Source: Sphingomonas sp. C3-2
GTDB taxonomy: Bacteria; Pseudomonadota; Alphaproteobacteria; Sphingomonadales; Sphingomonadaceae
NCBI RefSeq assembly: GCF_033025475.1
Contig: NZ_CP130322.1
Coordinates: forward strand, 1,930,001-1,994,000
DNA length: 64,000 bases
Reading direction: 5' to 3'
Shown here: in pieces, positions 43,930-52,376 of the stretch
Position numbering within the stretch: the stretch's first letter is position 1
Layout: every line of letters starts with the position of its first letter
The notes under the pieces: generated by a model
What the model was told of the DNA's origin: nothing
What the model saw: the letters and a program-made list of their open reading frames with translations, nothing else
Databases searched by the model: none
Made by a program: the position numbers and the translations under genes

Positions 43930-43970
43930 AAAGAAAAGGGCGCTTTCCATAAGGGAAAGCGCCCCATTTT
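43930..43970 (-). terminator. Rho-independent terminator of infC
   Basis: An 11-bp stem (GGGCGCTTTCC at 43938-43948, GGAAAGCGCCC at 43954-43964) is followed on the minus strand by TTTTCTTTT. It lies about 25 bp after the infC stop. Confidence 0.92.
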
Positions 43971-43991
43971 CCTTGCGCTGCGGCAGCGCAA

Positions 43992-44540
43992 TTATTTGGG
44001 AGACAGCACCATCAGCATCTGACGGCCTTCCATGCGCGGATAGGCTTCGACTTTTGCGTCTTCGGCCGTGTCCTGCTGGACGCGCTGCAACAATGCCATG
44101 CCAATCTGCCCGTGGGAAAGCTCACGCCCGCGGAAACGCAGCGTGACCTTCACCTTATCACCCTCTCCGATGAACTTGTGGATGGCCTTCATCTTAACGT
44201 CATAGTCATGATCGTCGATGTTGGGACGCATCTTGATCTCTTTGATCTCCTGCGTCTTTTGCGTCTTGCGCGCGGCGTTTGCCTTTTTCTGGGCTTCGTA
44301 TTTGTATTTGCCGACGTCAAGGAACTTTGCGACCGGCGGGTCAGCATTCGGAGACACTTCGACGAGGTCGAGGCCGACGGACATCGCCTGCTCCATCGCC
44401 TCACGGGTATACATCACGCCAATATTCTCGCCGTTCTCGTCGATCACGCGAACCTTGGGCGAGTTGATAAATTCATTGTAGCGCGGGCCGTTGTTCGGCA
44501 TTTGTGGCGCGAACGGGCGCCGGGACATGGGCGGACGTAT
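43992..44540 (-). CDS. infC: Translation initiation factor IF-3, apparent AUA start
   Basis: IF-3 binds the 30S subunit and checks initiator tRNA and start codons. The N domain ([20 protein letters not shown]), linker ([18 protein letters not shown]) and C domain ([32 protein letters not shown]) are all intact. A strong AAGGAG (44554-44549) lies eight bases before an in-frame ATA at 44540. The first ATG in frame (44528) is 20 bases away from it. Translation therefore probably begins at AUA and adds four residues (about 182 in total). Rare start codons are known for infC in other bacteria and allow IF-3 to repress itself. The ATG start would give 178 residues. Confidence 0.93.
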   Translation of the reverse strand: MRPPMSRRPFAPQMPNNGPRYNEFINSPKVRVIDENGENIGVMYTREAMEQAMSVGLDLVEVSPNADPPVAKFLDVGKYKYEAQKKANAARKTQKTQEIKEIKMRPNIDDHDYDVKMKAIHKFIGEGDKVKVTLRFRGRELSHGQIGMALLQRVQQDTAEDAKVEAYPRMEGRQMLMVLSPK

Positions 44541-44635
44541 AGCGGATTCTCCTTGAATGCTCCGATTTCAGTGCGCCATTTAGCGATTTCGTGCGCCTAA
44601 GAAAAGAGGCGGGCGGTGCATGGTTTCAGATTTCA

Positions 44636-44656
44636 GCTATTGCGTTGCGCAATAGC
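44636..44656 (-). promoter_or_regulatory. Hairpin in thrS-infC intergenic leader
   Basis: A perfect 9-bp stem (GCTATTGCG / CGCAATAGC) with a three-base loop lies between the thrS stop and the infC ribosome-binding site. No T tract follows, so it looks like a leader structure, an attenuator or an RNA processing site, not a terminator. Confidence 0.4.
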
Positions 44657-44702
44657 GTCACCTGAGCCCTGAACCGCCCCTCCCTGATTTGCCGAAACGC
44701 GA

Positions 44703-46706
44703 TCAGGCGGACCGCAGATCCGGTGGGGTTGCCTCCTCGCGCAGCATCACAATCGCCTCATCGAGCGACATGATCTTCTGGCCTTCCTTGCCGAGCGTGC
44801 GGACGGCGACGGTGCCTTCCTCGGCCTCGCGCTTGCCGACGACCAGCAGGTGCGGAACCTTCGCCAGCGAGTGTTCGCGCACCTTGTAGTTGATCTTCTC
44901 GTTGCGCAGATCGCTTTCGACGCGAATGCCCGCCGCCTTGAGCCTGGCGACCGCATCGCGCGCATAATCGTCGGCGTCGGACACGATCGTCGCGACCACG
45001 GCCTGCACCGGCGCGAGCCAGACGGGCAGCTTGCCCGCGAAATGTTCGATCAGGATGCCGATGAAGCGCTCATAGGAGCCGAAGATCGCGCGGTGGAGCA
45101 TCACCGGGCGGTGGCGTTCGCCATCCTCGCCGATATAGCTCGCATCGAGCCGTTCGGGCAGCACGCGATCCGACTGGATCGTACCGACCTGCCAGGTACG
45201 GCCGATCGCGTCGGTCAGGTGCCATTCGAGCTTGGGGGCGTAGAAGGCGCCCTCGCCGGGCAGTTCTTCCCAGCCATATTCCTCGGTGGCCAGGCCCGCG
45301 CGGACAACCGCGTCGCGCAGCTCGGTTTCGGCCTTGTCCCACATCTCCTCGGTGCCGAAGCGCTTTTCGGGGCGCAACGCGAGCTTGATCGAATAGGTGA
45401 AGCCGAAATCCTTGTAGATCCGGTCGGCCAGCTCGCAAAACGCCTGCACCTCGGCGACGATCTGGTCTTCGCGGCAGAAGATGTGCGCATCGTCCTGCGT
45501 GAACTGGCGCACGCGCATCAGCCCGTGCAGTGCGCCATGCGGCTCGTTGCGGTGGCAGCAGCCATTTTCGTAGAGGCGCAGCGGCAGGTCGCGGTACGAC
45601 TTGATCCCCTGGCGGAAGATCAGGACGTGCGCGGGGCAGTTCATCGGCTTCAGCGCCATCCAGTCGGCATCGGCCGAAACGATCGGGCCCTCATCGTCGA
45701 CATTGGGCACTTCGTCGGGGATGACGAACATGTTCTCGCGGTACTTGCCCCAGTGGCCGGATTGCTCCCACTGGCGCGAATCCATCACCTGCGGGGTCTT
45801 CACCTCGCGGTAGCTGGCGCCGTCGATCGCGCGGCGCATATAGGCTTCAAGCTCGCGCCAGATGCGGTAGCCCTTGGGGTGCCAGAAGACGCTGCCATGC
45901 GCTTCCTGCTGCAGATGGAACAGGTCCATCTCGGCGCCGAGCTTGCGGTGGTCGCGCTTGGCGGCTTCCTCGAGCCGGGTAAGGTGCGCGTCGAGCTGCT
46001 TCTTGTTGAGCCAGCCGGTGCCATAGATGCGCGTCAGCTGCGCGTTTTTCTGGTCGCCGCGCCAATAGGCGCCCGCGACGCGCATCAGCTTGAAGGCGGC
46101 GGGGTCGAGCTTGCCGGTCGAGGGAAGGTGCGGGCCGCGGCACATGTCGAGCCAGTCGTCGCCCGACCAATAGACGGTCAGTTCCTCGTTTTCGGGCAGT
46201 TCCTTGGCCCATTCGGCCTTGAACGTCTCGCCCTCGGATGCCCATTTTTCGATCAGCTGCTGGCGGCTCCACACTTCGCGGCGCAGCGGTTTGTTGGCGC
46301 GGATGATCTCGCGCATCTTTTCCTCGATCGCGGGCAGATCGTCCATCGAGAAGGGCTCGCGCGAGGCTGGGGCCATCACGTCATAATAAAAGCCGTCATC
46401 GGTTGCCGGGCCGAAGGTGATCTGCGTGCCGGGAAACAGGGCCTGCACCGCCTCTGCGAGCACGTGCGCGAAATCGTGGCGCGCCAGTTCAAGCGCATCG
46501 GCCTCGTCCTTCGAGGTGACGAGCGCCAGCTGGGTATCACCTTCGAGCGGGCGGTTGATATCGCGCAGTTCGCCATCGACGCGCGCGGCGATCGCCGCCT
46601 TGGCAAGGCCGGGTCCGATCGCTGCCGCGATGTCCGCCGGGGTAGTCCCGGGCGCAACCTCTCGGACGGAGCCGTCGGGTAGCGTGATCTTGAACATCTC
46701 GGACAT
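44703..46706 (-). CDS. thrS: Threonyl-tRNA synthetase
   Basis: A 667-residue class II synthetase. It contains the N-terminal TGS domain ([16 protein letters not shown]), the editing domain with its HxxxH ([19 protein letters not shown]), and the catalytic core. The core includes [13 protein letters not shown] with the zinc cysteine, [20 protein letters not shown] (motif 2) and the [17 protein letters not shown] segment. The anticodon-binding domain follows ([16 protein letters not shown]). Length is normal. The ATG at 46706 is chosen from the family N terminus; the open frame extends upstream without similarity. infC follows on the same strand, the usual thrS-infC order. Confidence 0.96.
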   Translation of the reverse strand: MSEMFKITLPDGSVREVAPGTTPADIAAAIGPGLAKAAIAARVDGELRDINRPLEGDTQLALVTSKDEADALELARHDFAHVLAEAVQALFPGTQITFGPATDDGFYYDVMAPASREPFSMDDLPAIEEKMREIIRANKPLRREVWSRQQLIEKWASEGETFKAEWAKELPENEELTVYWSGDDWLDMCRGPHLPSTGKLDPAAFKLMRVAGAYWRGDQKNAQLTRIYGTGWLNKKQLDAHLTRLEEAAKRDHRKLGAEMDLFHLQQEAHGSVFWHPKGYRIWRELEAYMRRAIDGASYREVKTPQVMDSRQWEQSGHWGKYRENMFVIPDEVPNVDDEGPIVSADADWMALKPMNCPAHVLIFRQGIKSYRDLPLRLYENGCCHRNEPHGALHGLMRVRQFTQDDAHIFCREDQIVAEVQAFCELADRIYKDFGFTYSIKLALRPEKRFGTEEMWDKAETELRDAVVRAGLATEEYGWEELPGEGAFYAPKLEWHLTDAIGRTWQVGTIQSDRVLPERLDASYIGEDGERHRPVMLHRAIFGSYERFIGILIEHFAGKLPVWLAPVQAVVATIVSDADDYARDAVARLKAAGIRVESDLRNEKINYKVREHSLAKVPHLLVVGKREAEEGTVAVRTLGKEGQKIMSLDEAIVMLREEATPPDLRSA

Positions 46707-46898
46707 GGATTTGCCGTTTCTCTTTTGGAGTTTCGATATGGGTGATTGCGCCGGGCTTATGCCCCCAAGCTCCCCTATAGGGCAAGCGGCAACGAAGCTG
46801 GCGCGCCGGCTCCAATTTAGATGGTCACGCAATTTAAACGGTTGACGCGTCACTCAGGCCCGATCACGCCTTGGAGCGTAACTGGCCGGGGGGCATTT

Positions 46899-47972
46899 AT
46901 GGAAGAAGAAAGCGCTTTTGCATTTGAGGGGAACTGGCGCGATTTCGCACGCATAGCCATTCCCAACCTGTTGCTGACGATCGTTACGCTCGGCATCTAC
47001 CGTTTCTGGGCGACGACGCGCGAGCGCCGTTACTTATGGGGGAACAGCTATTTCATCGACGACCGGCTGGAATGGACGGGAACGGGCAAGGAACTGTTCT
47101 TCGGCTTCCTGCTTGTCTTTGCGCTGCTTGGTGTTCCTTTCCTCTTCCTTCAGTTCGGTGCGCAGGCGCTCGTGCTGCAGGGCAAGGCCGAACTGGCGGG
47201 GATTCTCTCGCTGCTGGCTTTCCTCGTCATCTTCTATCTGGGCGGGGTCGCGCGGTTTCGTGCGCTGCGCTACCGGCTGAGCCGCACCTATTGGCACGGC
47301 ATTCGCGGCGGCAGCGACAATCAGGGCTTTGGCTATGGCCTGTCGACCATGTGGAAGACGGTGGTCGGCTGGTTTCCCTTCGGTCTGCTCATCCCCTGGT
47401 CGATGGTGTCGCTGTGGAACGAGCGCTGGAGCAAGATGAGCTTCGGTCCGCACCAGATATCGTCGTATGCCAGCGCGGCGCCGCTGATCCCGCGATTCCT
47501 GATCTTCTACGCCGCACCGTTCCTGATCGCTATCCTCGCCGGCGCGGCAGCGGTCACGGGCGGCGCCTTTCTGGGCCCGCTACGTCTCTATTCGGAAGCG
47601 CCCGCCCTGGTCACCGTGCTCATGTTCATGGTGGTGATGCTCTGCGTCTATCTGCTCGTCGGGTTGATCGCGCTGGCCTATTATTCGGCATTCTTTCGCG
47701 AGGCGGTGGGGGGCCTGTCGTTCGGTGGTCTCGATTTTTCGTTCGAGGCGCGTACCAGCGACTGGGTCAATCTGATCATCGTCGATGCACTGATCGTGGT
47801 CGGTACCTTCGGGCTCGGCTATATCTTCCTCAGCTATCGCCACTGGAAATTCTTCATCACGCACATGGAAGCGCGTGGGGAGATTCAGCTCGACATGCTG
47901 ACCCAGTCGCGCACCCGCCAGCCGGGGCAGGGTGAAGGGCTGCTCGACGCATTCGACGTGGGGGCGTTCTGA
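46899..47972 (+). CDS. DUF898 (YjgN-like) membrane protein
   Basis: A 357-residue inner-membrane protein of the DUF898 family. The family opening FEGNWRDFARIAIPNLLLT and ITLGIYRFWATTRERRYLW-type motif (here TLGIYRFWATTRERRYLW) are present. Six or so hydrophobic helices follow (LFFGFLLVFALLGVPFLFL, FLIAILAGAAAVTGG). A repeat of the motif near the C terminus reads TFGLGYIFLSYRHWKFF. Function is unknown. It directly abuts an M48 protease gene (stop TGA followed at once by ATG), and the two are probably translationally coupled partners. Confidence 0.85.
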   Translation: MEEESAFAFEGNWRDFARIAIPNLLLTIVTLGIYRFWATTRERRYLWGNSYFIDDRLEWTGTGKELFFGFLLVFALLGVPFLFLQFGAQALVLQGKAELAGILSLLAFLVIFYLGGVARFRALRYRLSRTYWHGIRGGSDNQGFGYGLSTMWKTVVGWFPFGLLIPWSMVSLWNERWSKMSFGPHQISSYASAAPLIPRFLIFYAAPFLIAILAGAAAVTGGAFLGPLRLYSEAPALVTVLMFMVVMLCVYLLVGLIALAYYSAFFREAVGGLSFGGLDFSFEARTSDWVNLIIVDALIVVGTFGLGYIFLSYRHWKFFITHMEARGEIQLDMLTQSRTRQPGQGEGLLDAFDVGAF

Positions 47973-49076
47973 ATGGAGGGCGCCTCCGCCATGCCGCGCG
48001 CACCGGACTTTTCCGTCTGGCATTATGATGGCGAAAGCGCGGTGCGCCGGACGCCGGAAATGGTGGTCCGTGCAGACGGCTTCGTGCTGGTGGAGGACGG
48101 TGTCGCCGGAGCGCCGATCGGCTGGAACCAGCTCGTCGCGCAAGGCGTAACGCGCGGCGAGGCGGTGTACGGGCTCAAGGACCGGCCCGGCTGGCGGATC
48201 GGGCTGGCCGGGGAAATTCCCCCCGCCATAGCCGACAGGCTGCCGCGCGAGGCGCGCTATGGCGGGGTGATCGATCGCTGGGGACTGGGCCGCGCGTCGC
48301 TGGCCTTTGGCGTTGTCGCGGCGGCGGTGGTTGCGGTCGTCGCCAGCGCGCCGCGCTGGATTGCGCCTTATGTGCCACCCAGTTTCGAACAGAAGCTGGG
48401 CGATGCGATGGTCGGCGATTTCGGCGGCCGCTTCTGCAACGGGCCGGGCGGTCAGGCCGCGCTCGACAAGCTTACCCGTGCGCTCAACCGCGATGGCGTG
48501 CCGCTCAAGGTACGTGTTGCCAAGATGCGGATGGTGAATGCGGTTGCCTTGCCGGGCGGCAACATTGTGATCTTCGATCAGTTGCTGCGTGATGCCAAAT
48601 CGCCCGATGAGGCCGCAGGGGTGCTTGGCCATGAGATCGGCCATGTCGCCAATCGCGACGTGCTGCAGGCGCTGCTGCGCCAGACCGGGCTCAGCGTCGT
48701 GATGGGGGGGATGAGCGGCAACGTCGGCGGCTATGCCAATGCGCTGCTTGCCGCCACCTATTCGCGCGAGGCCGAGCAGGCGGCGGATATCTATTCGATC
48801 GCGGCGATGGACCGCGCCGCGATTTCGCCGGCAGCGACGGCCGGTTTTTTCCAGCGGCTGTCGGTGATCGACAAGAAGCTGGGCGAGGCGAGCGTTGCGC
48901 TCAACTATCTGTCGACCCACCCGCTTTCGGCGGACCGCGAAAAGCAGTTCGCATCGAGCGCGAAGCCTGGGCGCAGCTATCAGCCCGCACTGACCCGCGA
49001 CGAATGGGAAGCGCTCGTCGATATTTGCCGTAATGATCCCGATGTGAGGGAGGACAGCCGCTGGTTCGGTCGTTAA
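47973..49076 (+). CDS. M48-family membrane-bound metalloprotease
   Basis: A 367-residue zinc protease. One membrane helix (LAFGVVAAAVVAVVASA, ~residues 110-126) precedes the periplasmic protease domain. The domain has the HExxH motif in GVLGHEIGHVANRD (about residue 216) and the third ligand glutamate in SREAEQAADIYSIAAM. The C-terminal YLSTHPLSADREKQF is also typical of M48. The N-terminal ~100 residues contain a short soluble domain (VEDGVAGAPIGWNQL). Members degrade or mature envelope proteins. It starts immediately at the stop of the DUF898 gene. Confidence 0.9.
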   Translation: MEGASAMPRAPDFSVWHYDGESAVRRTPEMVVRADGFVLVEDGVAGAPIGWNQLVAQGVTRGEAVYGLKDRPGWRIGLAGEIPPAIADRLPREARYGGVIDRWGLGRASLAFGVVAAAVVAVVASAPRWIAPYVPPSFEQKLGDAMVGDFGGRFCNGPGGQAALDKLTRALNRDGVPLKVRVAKMRMVNAVALPGGNIVIFDQLLRDAKSPDEAAGVLGHEIGHVANRDVLQALLRQTGLSVVMGGMSGNVGGYANALLAATYSREAEQAADIYSIAAMDRAAISPAATAGFFQRLSVIDKKLGEASVALNYLSTHPLSADREKQFASSAKPGRSYQPALTRDEWEALVDICRNDPDVREDSRWFGR

Positions 49077-49086
49077 GAAGCGGGGC

Positions 49087-49842
49087 ATGACACTGCCCAG
49101 CTATACGCCGCCCAGCTTCTCCGTCCGTCCCGACGGGCTGCGCCTTGCGCATGTCCACCGCAAGGGCGCGGGGCCGACCATCGTCTTCCTGCCCGGCTAT
49201 ATGTCGGACATGGAAGGGGGCAAGGCGCTTGCGCTCGATGCCTGGGCGCAGGCCAACGGACGGGCGATGCTGCGGCTCGATTATTCGGGATGCGGCGCCA
49301 GCGAAGGCGCATTCGATCAGGGCACGCTCACCGTCTGGCGCGACGATGTGCTCCACCTCATCGATACGCTGGTCGAGGGGCCGGTGGTTCTTGTCGGCTC
49401 GTCGATGGGCGGCTGGCTCATGCTGCTTGTGGCGCTGGCCCGGCCCGAGCGGGTGCAGGCGCTGATCGGCATCGCGGCGGCGCCCGATTTTACCGACTGG
49501 GGCTTTACCGATGCGCAACTGGCCGAGATGCAGGCCAAGGGGCGGCTGGAGGAGGCGTCCGAATATAGCGACGAGCCCTATGTCACCACGCGCGCCTTTT
49601 GGGAATCGGGCCAGGCGAACCGGCTGTTCGGGCAGGAGATCGCGGTCGATTGCCCGGTGCGGTTGTTGCAGGGTCAGCGTGACGACGATGTGCCGTGGCA
49701 CCACGCGCTTCGGCTGGCGGAAGCGCTGCGTTCAGACGATGTGCAGGTGGTGATCGTTAAGGACGGGGATCACCGCCTTTCGCGCGATGGGGATATCGCG
49801 CTGCTGATCGATACGCTCGCGCGCCTGCTGGAGAGCCGATGA
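49087..49842 (+). CDS. Alpha/beta hydrolase
   Basis: A 251-residue serine hydrolase of the alpha/beta fold. The nucleophile elbow is VLVGSSMGGWLMLL (Ser about residue 101). The oxyanion strand is IVFLPGYMSDMEG, the acid lies in LLQGQRDDDVPW and the catalytic His is in VKDGDHRLS. No signal peptide is present, so it is cytoplasmic. Length and motifs resemble ABHD10-like esterases or thioesterases; the substrate is unknown. It lies 10 bp after the M48 gene and overlaps the TPR gene by four bases. Confidence 0.88.
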   Translation: MTLPSYTPPSFSVRPDGLRLAHVHRKGAGPTIVFLPGYMSDMEGGKALALDAWAQANGRAMLRLDYSGCGASEGAFDQGTLTVWRDDVLHLIDTLVEGPVVLVGSSMGGWLMLLVALARPERVQALIGIAAAPDFTDWGFTDAQLAEMQAKGRLEEASEYSDEPYVTTRAFWESGQANRLFGQEIAVDCPVRLLQGQRDDDVPWHHALRLAEALRSDDVQVVIVKDGDHRLSRDGDIALLIDTLARLLESR

Positions 49843-50618
49843 CCCTTTTCCCCTTGATCCTTGCCGCCGCGCTGGCCGCTGCGCCTGCCGAACCCGCCCA
49901 GCTCGGTGACGAGGCGAAATATGACGCGTGCGTCATGCTGGCCGCAGGCGACCCCGAAAAGGCGGTTGAGCAGGCCAATGCCTGGCGCATCGCCGGCGGC
50001 GGCGTTCCGGCGCGTCAGTGCCTTGCGCTTGCCTATGTGCAGCAGCAGCGCTGGTCGTCCGCGGCCGTGGCCTTTGAACAGGCGGCGCGCGATTCCGAAA
50101 TGGCGCAGGATGGCCGCTCGCCCCGGCTATGGGTGCAGGCGGGCAATGCCCGGCTGGCCGCCAAGGAGGCGCAGCCCGCGCGTAATGCTTTCGACAAGGC
50201 GTTAGCCTCTGGCGGGCTGGATGGTGAAATGAAGGGCGAAGCGCATCTCGACCGCGCCCGCGCCTGTGTCGCGCTGGGTGATATGGCCGCTGCGCGCGGC
50301 GATCTTGATGCGGCGCTGAAGCTTGTCCCCGACGATCCGCTTGGCTGGCTGCTTTCCGCCACGCTCGCGCGAAAGATGAACGACCTTCCGCGCGCGCAAA
50401 AGGATATTGCGGAGGCGGTGAAGCGTTCGCCCGACGATGCGTCGGTGGCGCTGGAGGCGGGCAATATCGCGGTGCTGACGGGCGCCCCCGATGCCGCGCG
50501 CGCGGCCTGGCAGGGCGCGATCGCCAGCCAGCCGAACAGCGATGCGGCCAAGGCGGCCGCAGAGGCGCTGAAGGCGCTCGATGCCGATACGCCCGCCGCG
50601 GCACCGCCCAAGCCGTAA
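49839..50618 (+). CDS. Exported TPR-repeat protein
   Basis: A 259-residue protein with an N-terminal signal peptide (FPLILAAALAAAPAEPA) and about five tetratricopeptide-like repeats. Examples are ARQCLALAYVQQQRWSSAA, LWVQAGNARLAAKEAQPA and AHLDRARACVALGDMAAARG. It ends in an Ala/Pro tail (TPAAAPPKP). It probably acts as a periplasmic scaffold; no specific partner is evident. The start overlaps the hydrolase stop (ATGA), so it belongs to the same operon. Confidence 0.8.
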   Translation: MTLFPLILAAALAAAPAEPAQLGDEAKYDACVMLAAGDPEKAVEQANAWRIAGGGVPARQCLALAYVQQQRWSSAAVAFEQAARDSEMAQDGRSPRLWVQAGNARLAAKEAQPARNAFDKALASGGLDGEMKGEAHLDRARACVALGDMAAARGDLDAALKLVPDDPLGWLLSATLARKMNDLPRAQKDIAEAVKRSPDDASVALEAGNIAVLTGAPDAARAAWQGAIASQPNSDAAKAAAEALKALDADTPAAAPPKP

Positions 50619-50684
50619 GGGGCTGCAAAGCGCGGGCCACCGGCCTATACCGGTATCAATCCGTCACGCGTTACAGGACATCGC

Positions 50685-51098
50685 ATGAAGTATCTCCACA
50701 CCATGATCCGGGTCACCGATCCGGACGAGACGATCCGTTTCTTCGAGCTGCTCGGCCTGCGCGAGGTGAAGCGTTTCGACAGCGAGCAGGGCCGTTTCAC
50801 GCTGATCTATCTCGCCGCGCCCGGCGACGAGGATGCGCAGGTGGAGCTGACGCACAACTGGGACCCCGAGGACTATAGCGGCGGCCGCAATTTCGGGCAC
50901 ATCGCCTATCAGGTCGACAATATCTATGAGACCTGCCAGCGGCTGATGGATGGCGGCGTCACGATCAACCGGCCGCCGCGCGACGGGCATATGGCCTTTA
51001 TCCGCACGCCCGACGGCATTTCGGTCGAGCTGCTGCAGGACGGCCATCTCGAACCCGCCGAGCCCTGGGCCTCGATGCCCAATATCGGGAGCTGGTAA
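50685..51098 (+). CDS. gloA: Lactoylglutathione lyase (glyoxalase I)
   Basis: A 137-residue metalloenzyme that isomerises the methylglyoxal-glutathione hemithioacetal to S-lactoylglutathione. Family motifs are MKYLHTMIRVTDPDETIRFF with the first His ligand, LIYLAAPGDE and VELTHNWDPEDYSGGRNFGH with metal ligands. The closing RTPDGISVELLQ carries the last Glu. Its length matches Ni-type GloA. AGGA precedes the ATG. It sits 32 bp before gloB, so both steps of methylglyoxal detoxification are paired. Confidence 0.94.
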   Translation: MKYLHTMIRVTDPDETIRFFELLGLREVKRFDSEQGRFTLIYLAAPGDEDAQVELTHNWDPEDYSGGRNFGHIAYQVDNIYETCQRLMDGGVTINRPPRDGHMAFIRTPDGISVELLQDGHLEPAEPWASMPNIGSW

Positions 51099-51130
51099 TC
51101 GCAGCCCACGCGGCCGCCAAGGAGCACAGC

Positions 51131-51859
51131 ATGATCGAGATCGTTCGTATCCCCGTTCTCAGCGACAATTACGTCTGGCTGATCCATGATGCGGACTCGG
51201 GCGAAACCGCCGTGGTGGACCCTGCGGTCGCGGAGCCGGTGCTGGCCGAGGCCGGCGCGCGCGGCTGGACGATCAGCCAGATCTGGAACACCCATTGGCA
51301 CCCCGATCACACCGGCGGCAACGCCGCGATCAAGGCGGCCACCGGATGCACGATCACCGGCCCGCAGGCCGAGGCCGAACGTATTCCGACGCTCGACCGG
51401 CAGGTGCGCGAGGGCGATAGCGTTTCGATCGGCGCGCACCGAGCGCAAATCTATGACGTGCCCGCGCACACCGCCGGGCATATCGCCTATCATTTGCCCG
51501 GTGAGGGCGCGGTGTTCGTGGGCGACACATTGTTCGCCATGGGCTGCGGCCGGTTGTTCGAAGGAACGGCGGCGCAGATGTTTGCGAACATGCAGCGGCT
51601 GGCCGCGCTGCCGCCCGAAACGCGGGTGTACTGCGCGCACGAATATACCCAGTCGAACGGGCGCTATGCGCTGGCGGCCGAGCCCGAAAACGCCGATATC
51701 CGCGCGCGGATGGCGGCGGTGGACGCCGCGCGCGCGGCGGGCGAGGCAACCGTGCCGACGACCATTGCGCTCGAGCGCGCGACCAATCCGTTCATGCGCG
51801 CGCGCGACGCCGAAGAGCTTGCCGTGCGCCGCGCGGAAAAGGATGTATTTCAAGGGTAA
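51131..51859 (+). CDS. gloB: Hydroxyacylglutathione hydrolase (glyoxalase II)
   Basis: A 242-residue metallo-beta-lactamase-fold hydrolase releasing lactate and glutathione. The binuclear metal motif is NTHWHPDHTGGN (about residue 58), with further ligands in PAHTAGHIAYHL, FVGDTLFAMGCGRLFEGT and YCAHEYTQSN. The C-terminal glyoxalase II tail (TTIALERATNPFMRA) binds glutathione. AAGGAG lies eight bases before the ATG. It is co-directional with gloA. Confidence 0.95.
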   Translation: MIEIVRIPVLSDNYVWLIHDADSGETAVVDPAVAEPVLAEAGARGWTISQIWNTHWHPDHTGGNAAIKAATGCTITGPQAEAERIPTLDRQVREGDSVSIGAHRAQIYDVPAHTAGHIAYHLPGEGAVFVGDTLFAMGCGRLFEGTAAQMFANMQRLAALPPETRVYCAHEYTQSNGRYALAAEPENADIRARMAAVDAARAAGEATVPTTIALERATNPFMRARDAEELAVRRAEKDVFQG

Positions 51860-51902
51860 ATCGATATAGCATCGAAACGCTGGGGAAATTCGGGATCACA
51901 GG

Positions 51903-52334
51903 ATGAAGGGGATTTCCATGCTCAAATTGCTTCCACCCTTGGCCGTGCTCATGATCGTTGCTGGATGCGCGACCACAGCGACACCCGAACAGCAACAGGC
52001 GCGGCAGGACAAGTTCGAAGCCGATCTGGCCAAGGCGCTCAAGGGCCGTACACCCGCAGGCGATCCGCGCAGCTGCATCAACATGCGCGATATCCGCTCC
52101 ACCAAGATCGTGCGTCCATCGACCGTGATCTATGAAATGGGCGGCGACCTTGCCTATCGCAACGATTTCGGCGGCAGCTGTGTCGGCCTCAGCGATAACG
52201 ACACGATGATCACCCGCACCCCCACCAACCAGCTGTGCCGGGGGGATATCGTCCGCATCGCCGATCTCAGCGCCGGTTTCCAGAGCGGCAGCTGCGTGTT
52301 CGGCGACTTCGTGCCCTATCGCAAGGCCAAGTAA
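51903..52334 (+). CDS. Small lipoprotein, DUF6491-like
   Basis: A 143-residue predicted lipoprotein with signal peptide and lipobox (LMIVAGC, cysteine near residue 22). The mature part shows the pattern SCINMRDI, YRNDFGGSCVGL, NQLCRGDIVRI, which I associate with the DUF6491 family; function unknown. Four cysteines apart from the lipid-bearing one may form disulphides. The first ATG is at 51903; a second at 51918 has AAGGGG in good position and may be the true start. It ends the plus-strand run that begins at 46.9 kb, but may have its own promoter. Confidence 0.78.
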   Translation: MKGISMLKLLPPLAVLMIVAGCATTATPEQQQARQDKFEADLAKALKGRTPAGDPRSCINMRDIRSTKIVRPSTVIYEMGGDLAYRNDFGGSCVGLSDNDTMITRTPTNQLCRGDIVRIADLSAGFQSGSCVFGDFVPYRKAK

Positions 52335-52376
52335 ACGCCTGTCTGCGCGTGGCATGGGCCGCGCGCAGACATGGGA

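Larger units (their letters stand above)
43692..43991. other. Intergenic region upstream of TonB receptor
   Basis: These 300 bp hold the receptor leader and promoter, two TGCAA-type palindromes (43846-43856 and 43901-43913) and, at the infC side, the infC terminator. I see no gene or RNA in it. The C-terminal parts of spurious frames crossing it have no codon-use support. Confidence 0.6.

Noticed and set aside
46707-46898. T-box or other riboswitch upstream of thrS
   Set aside because: No T-box sequence, specifier stem or terminator/antiterminator pair is visible, and such elements are not expected in alphaproteobacteria.
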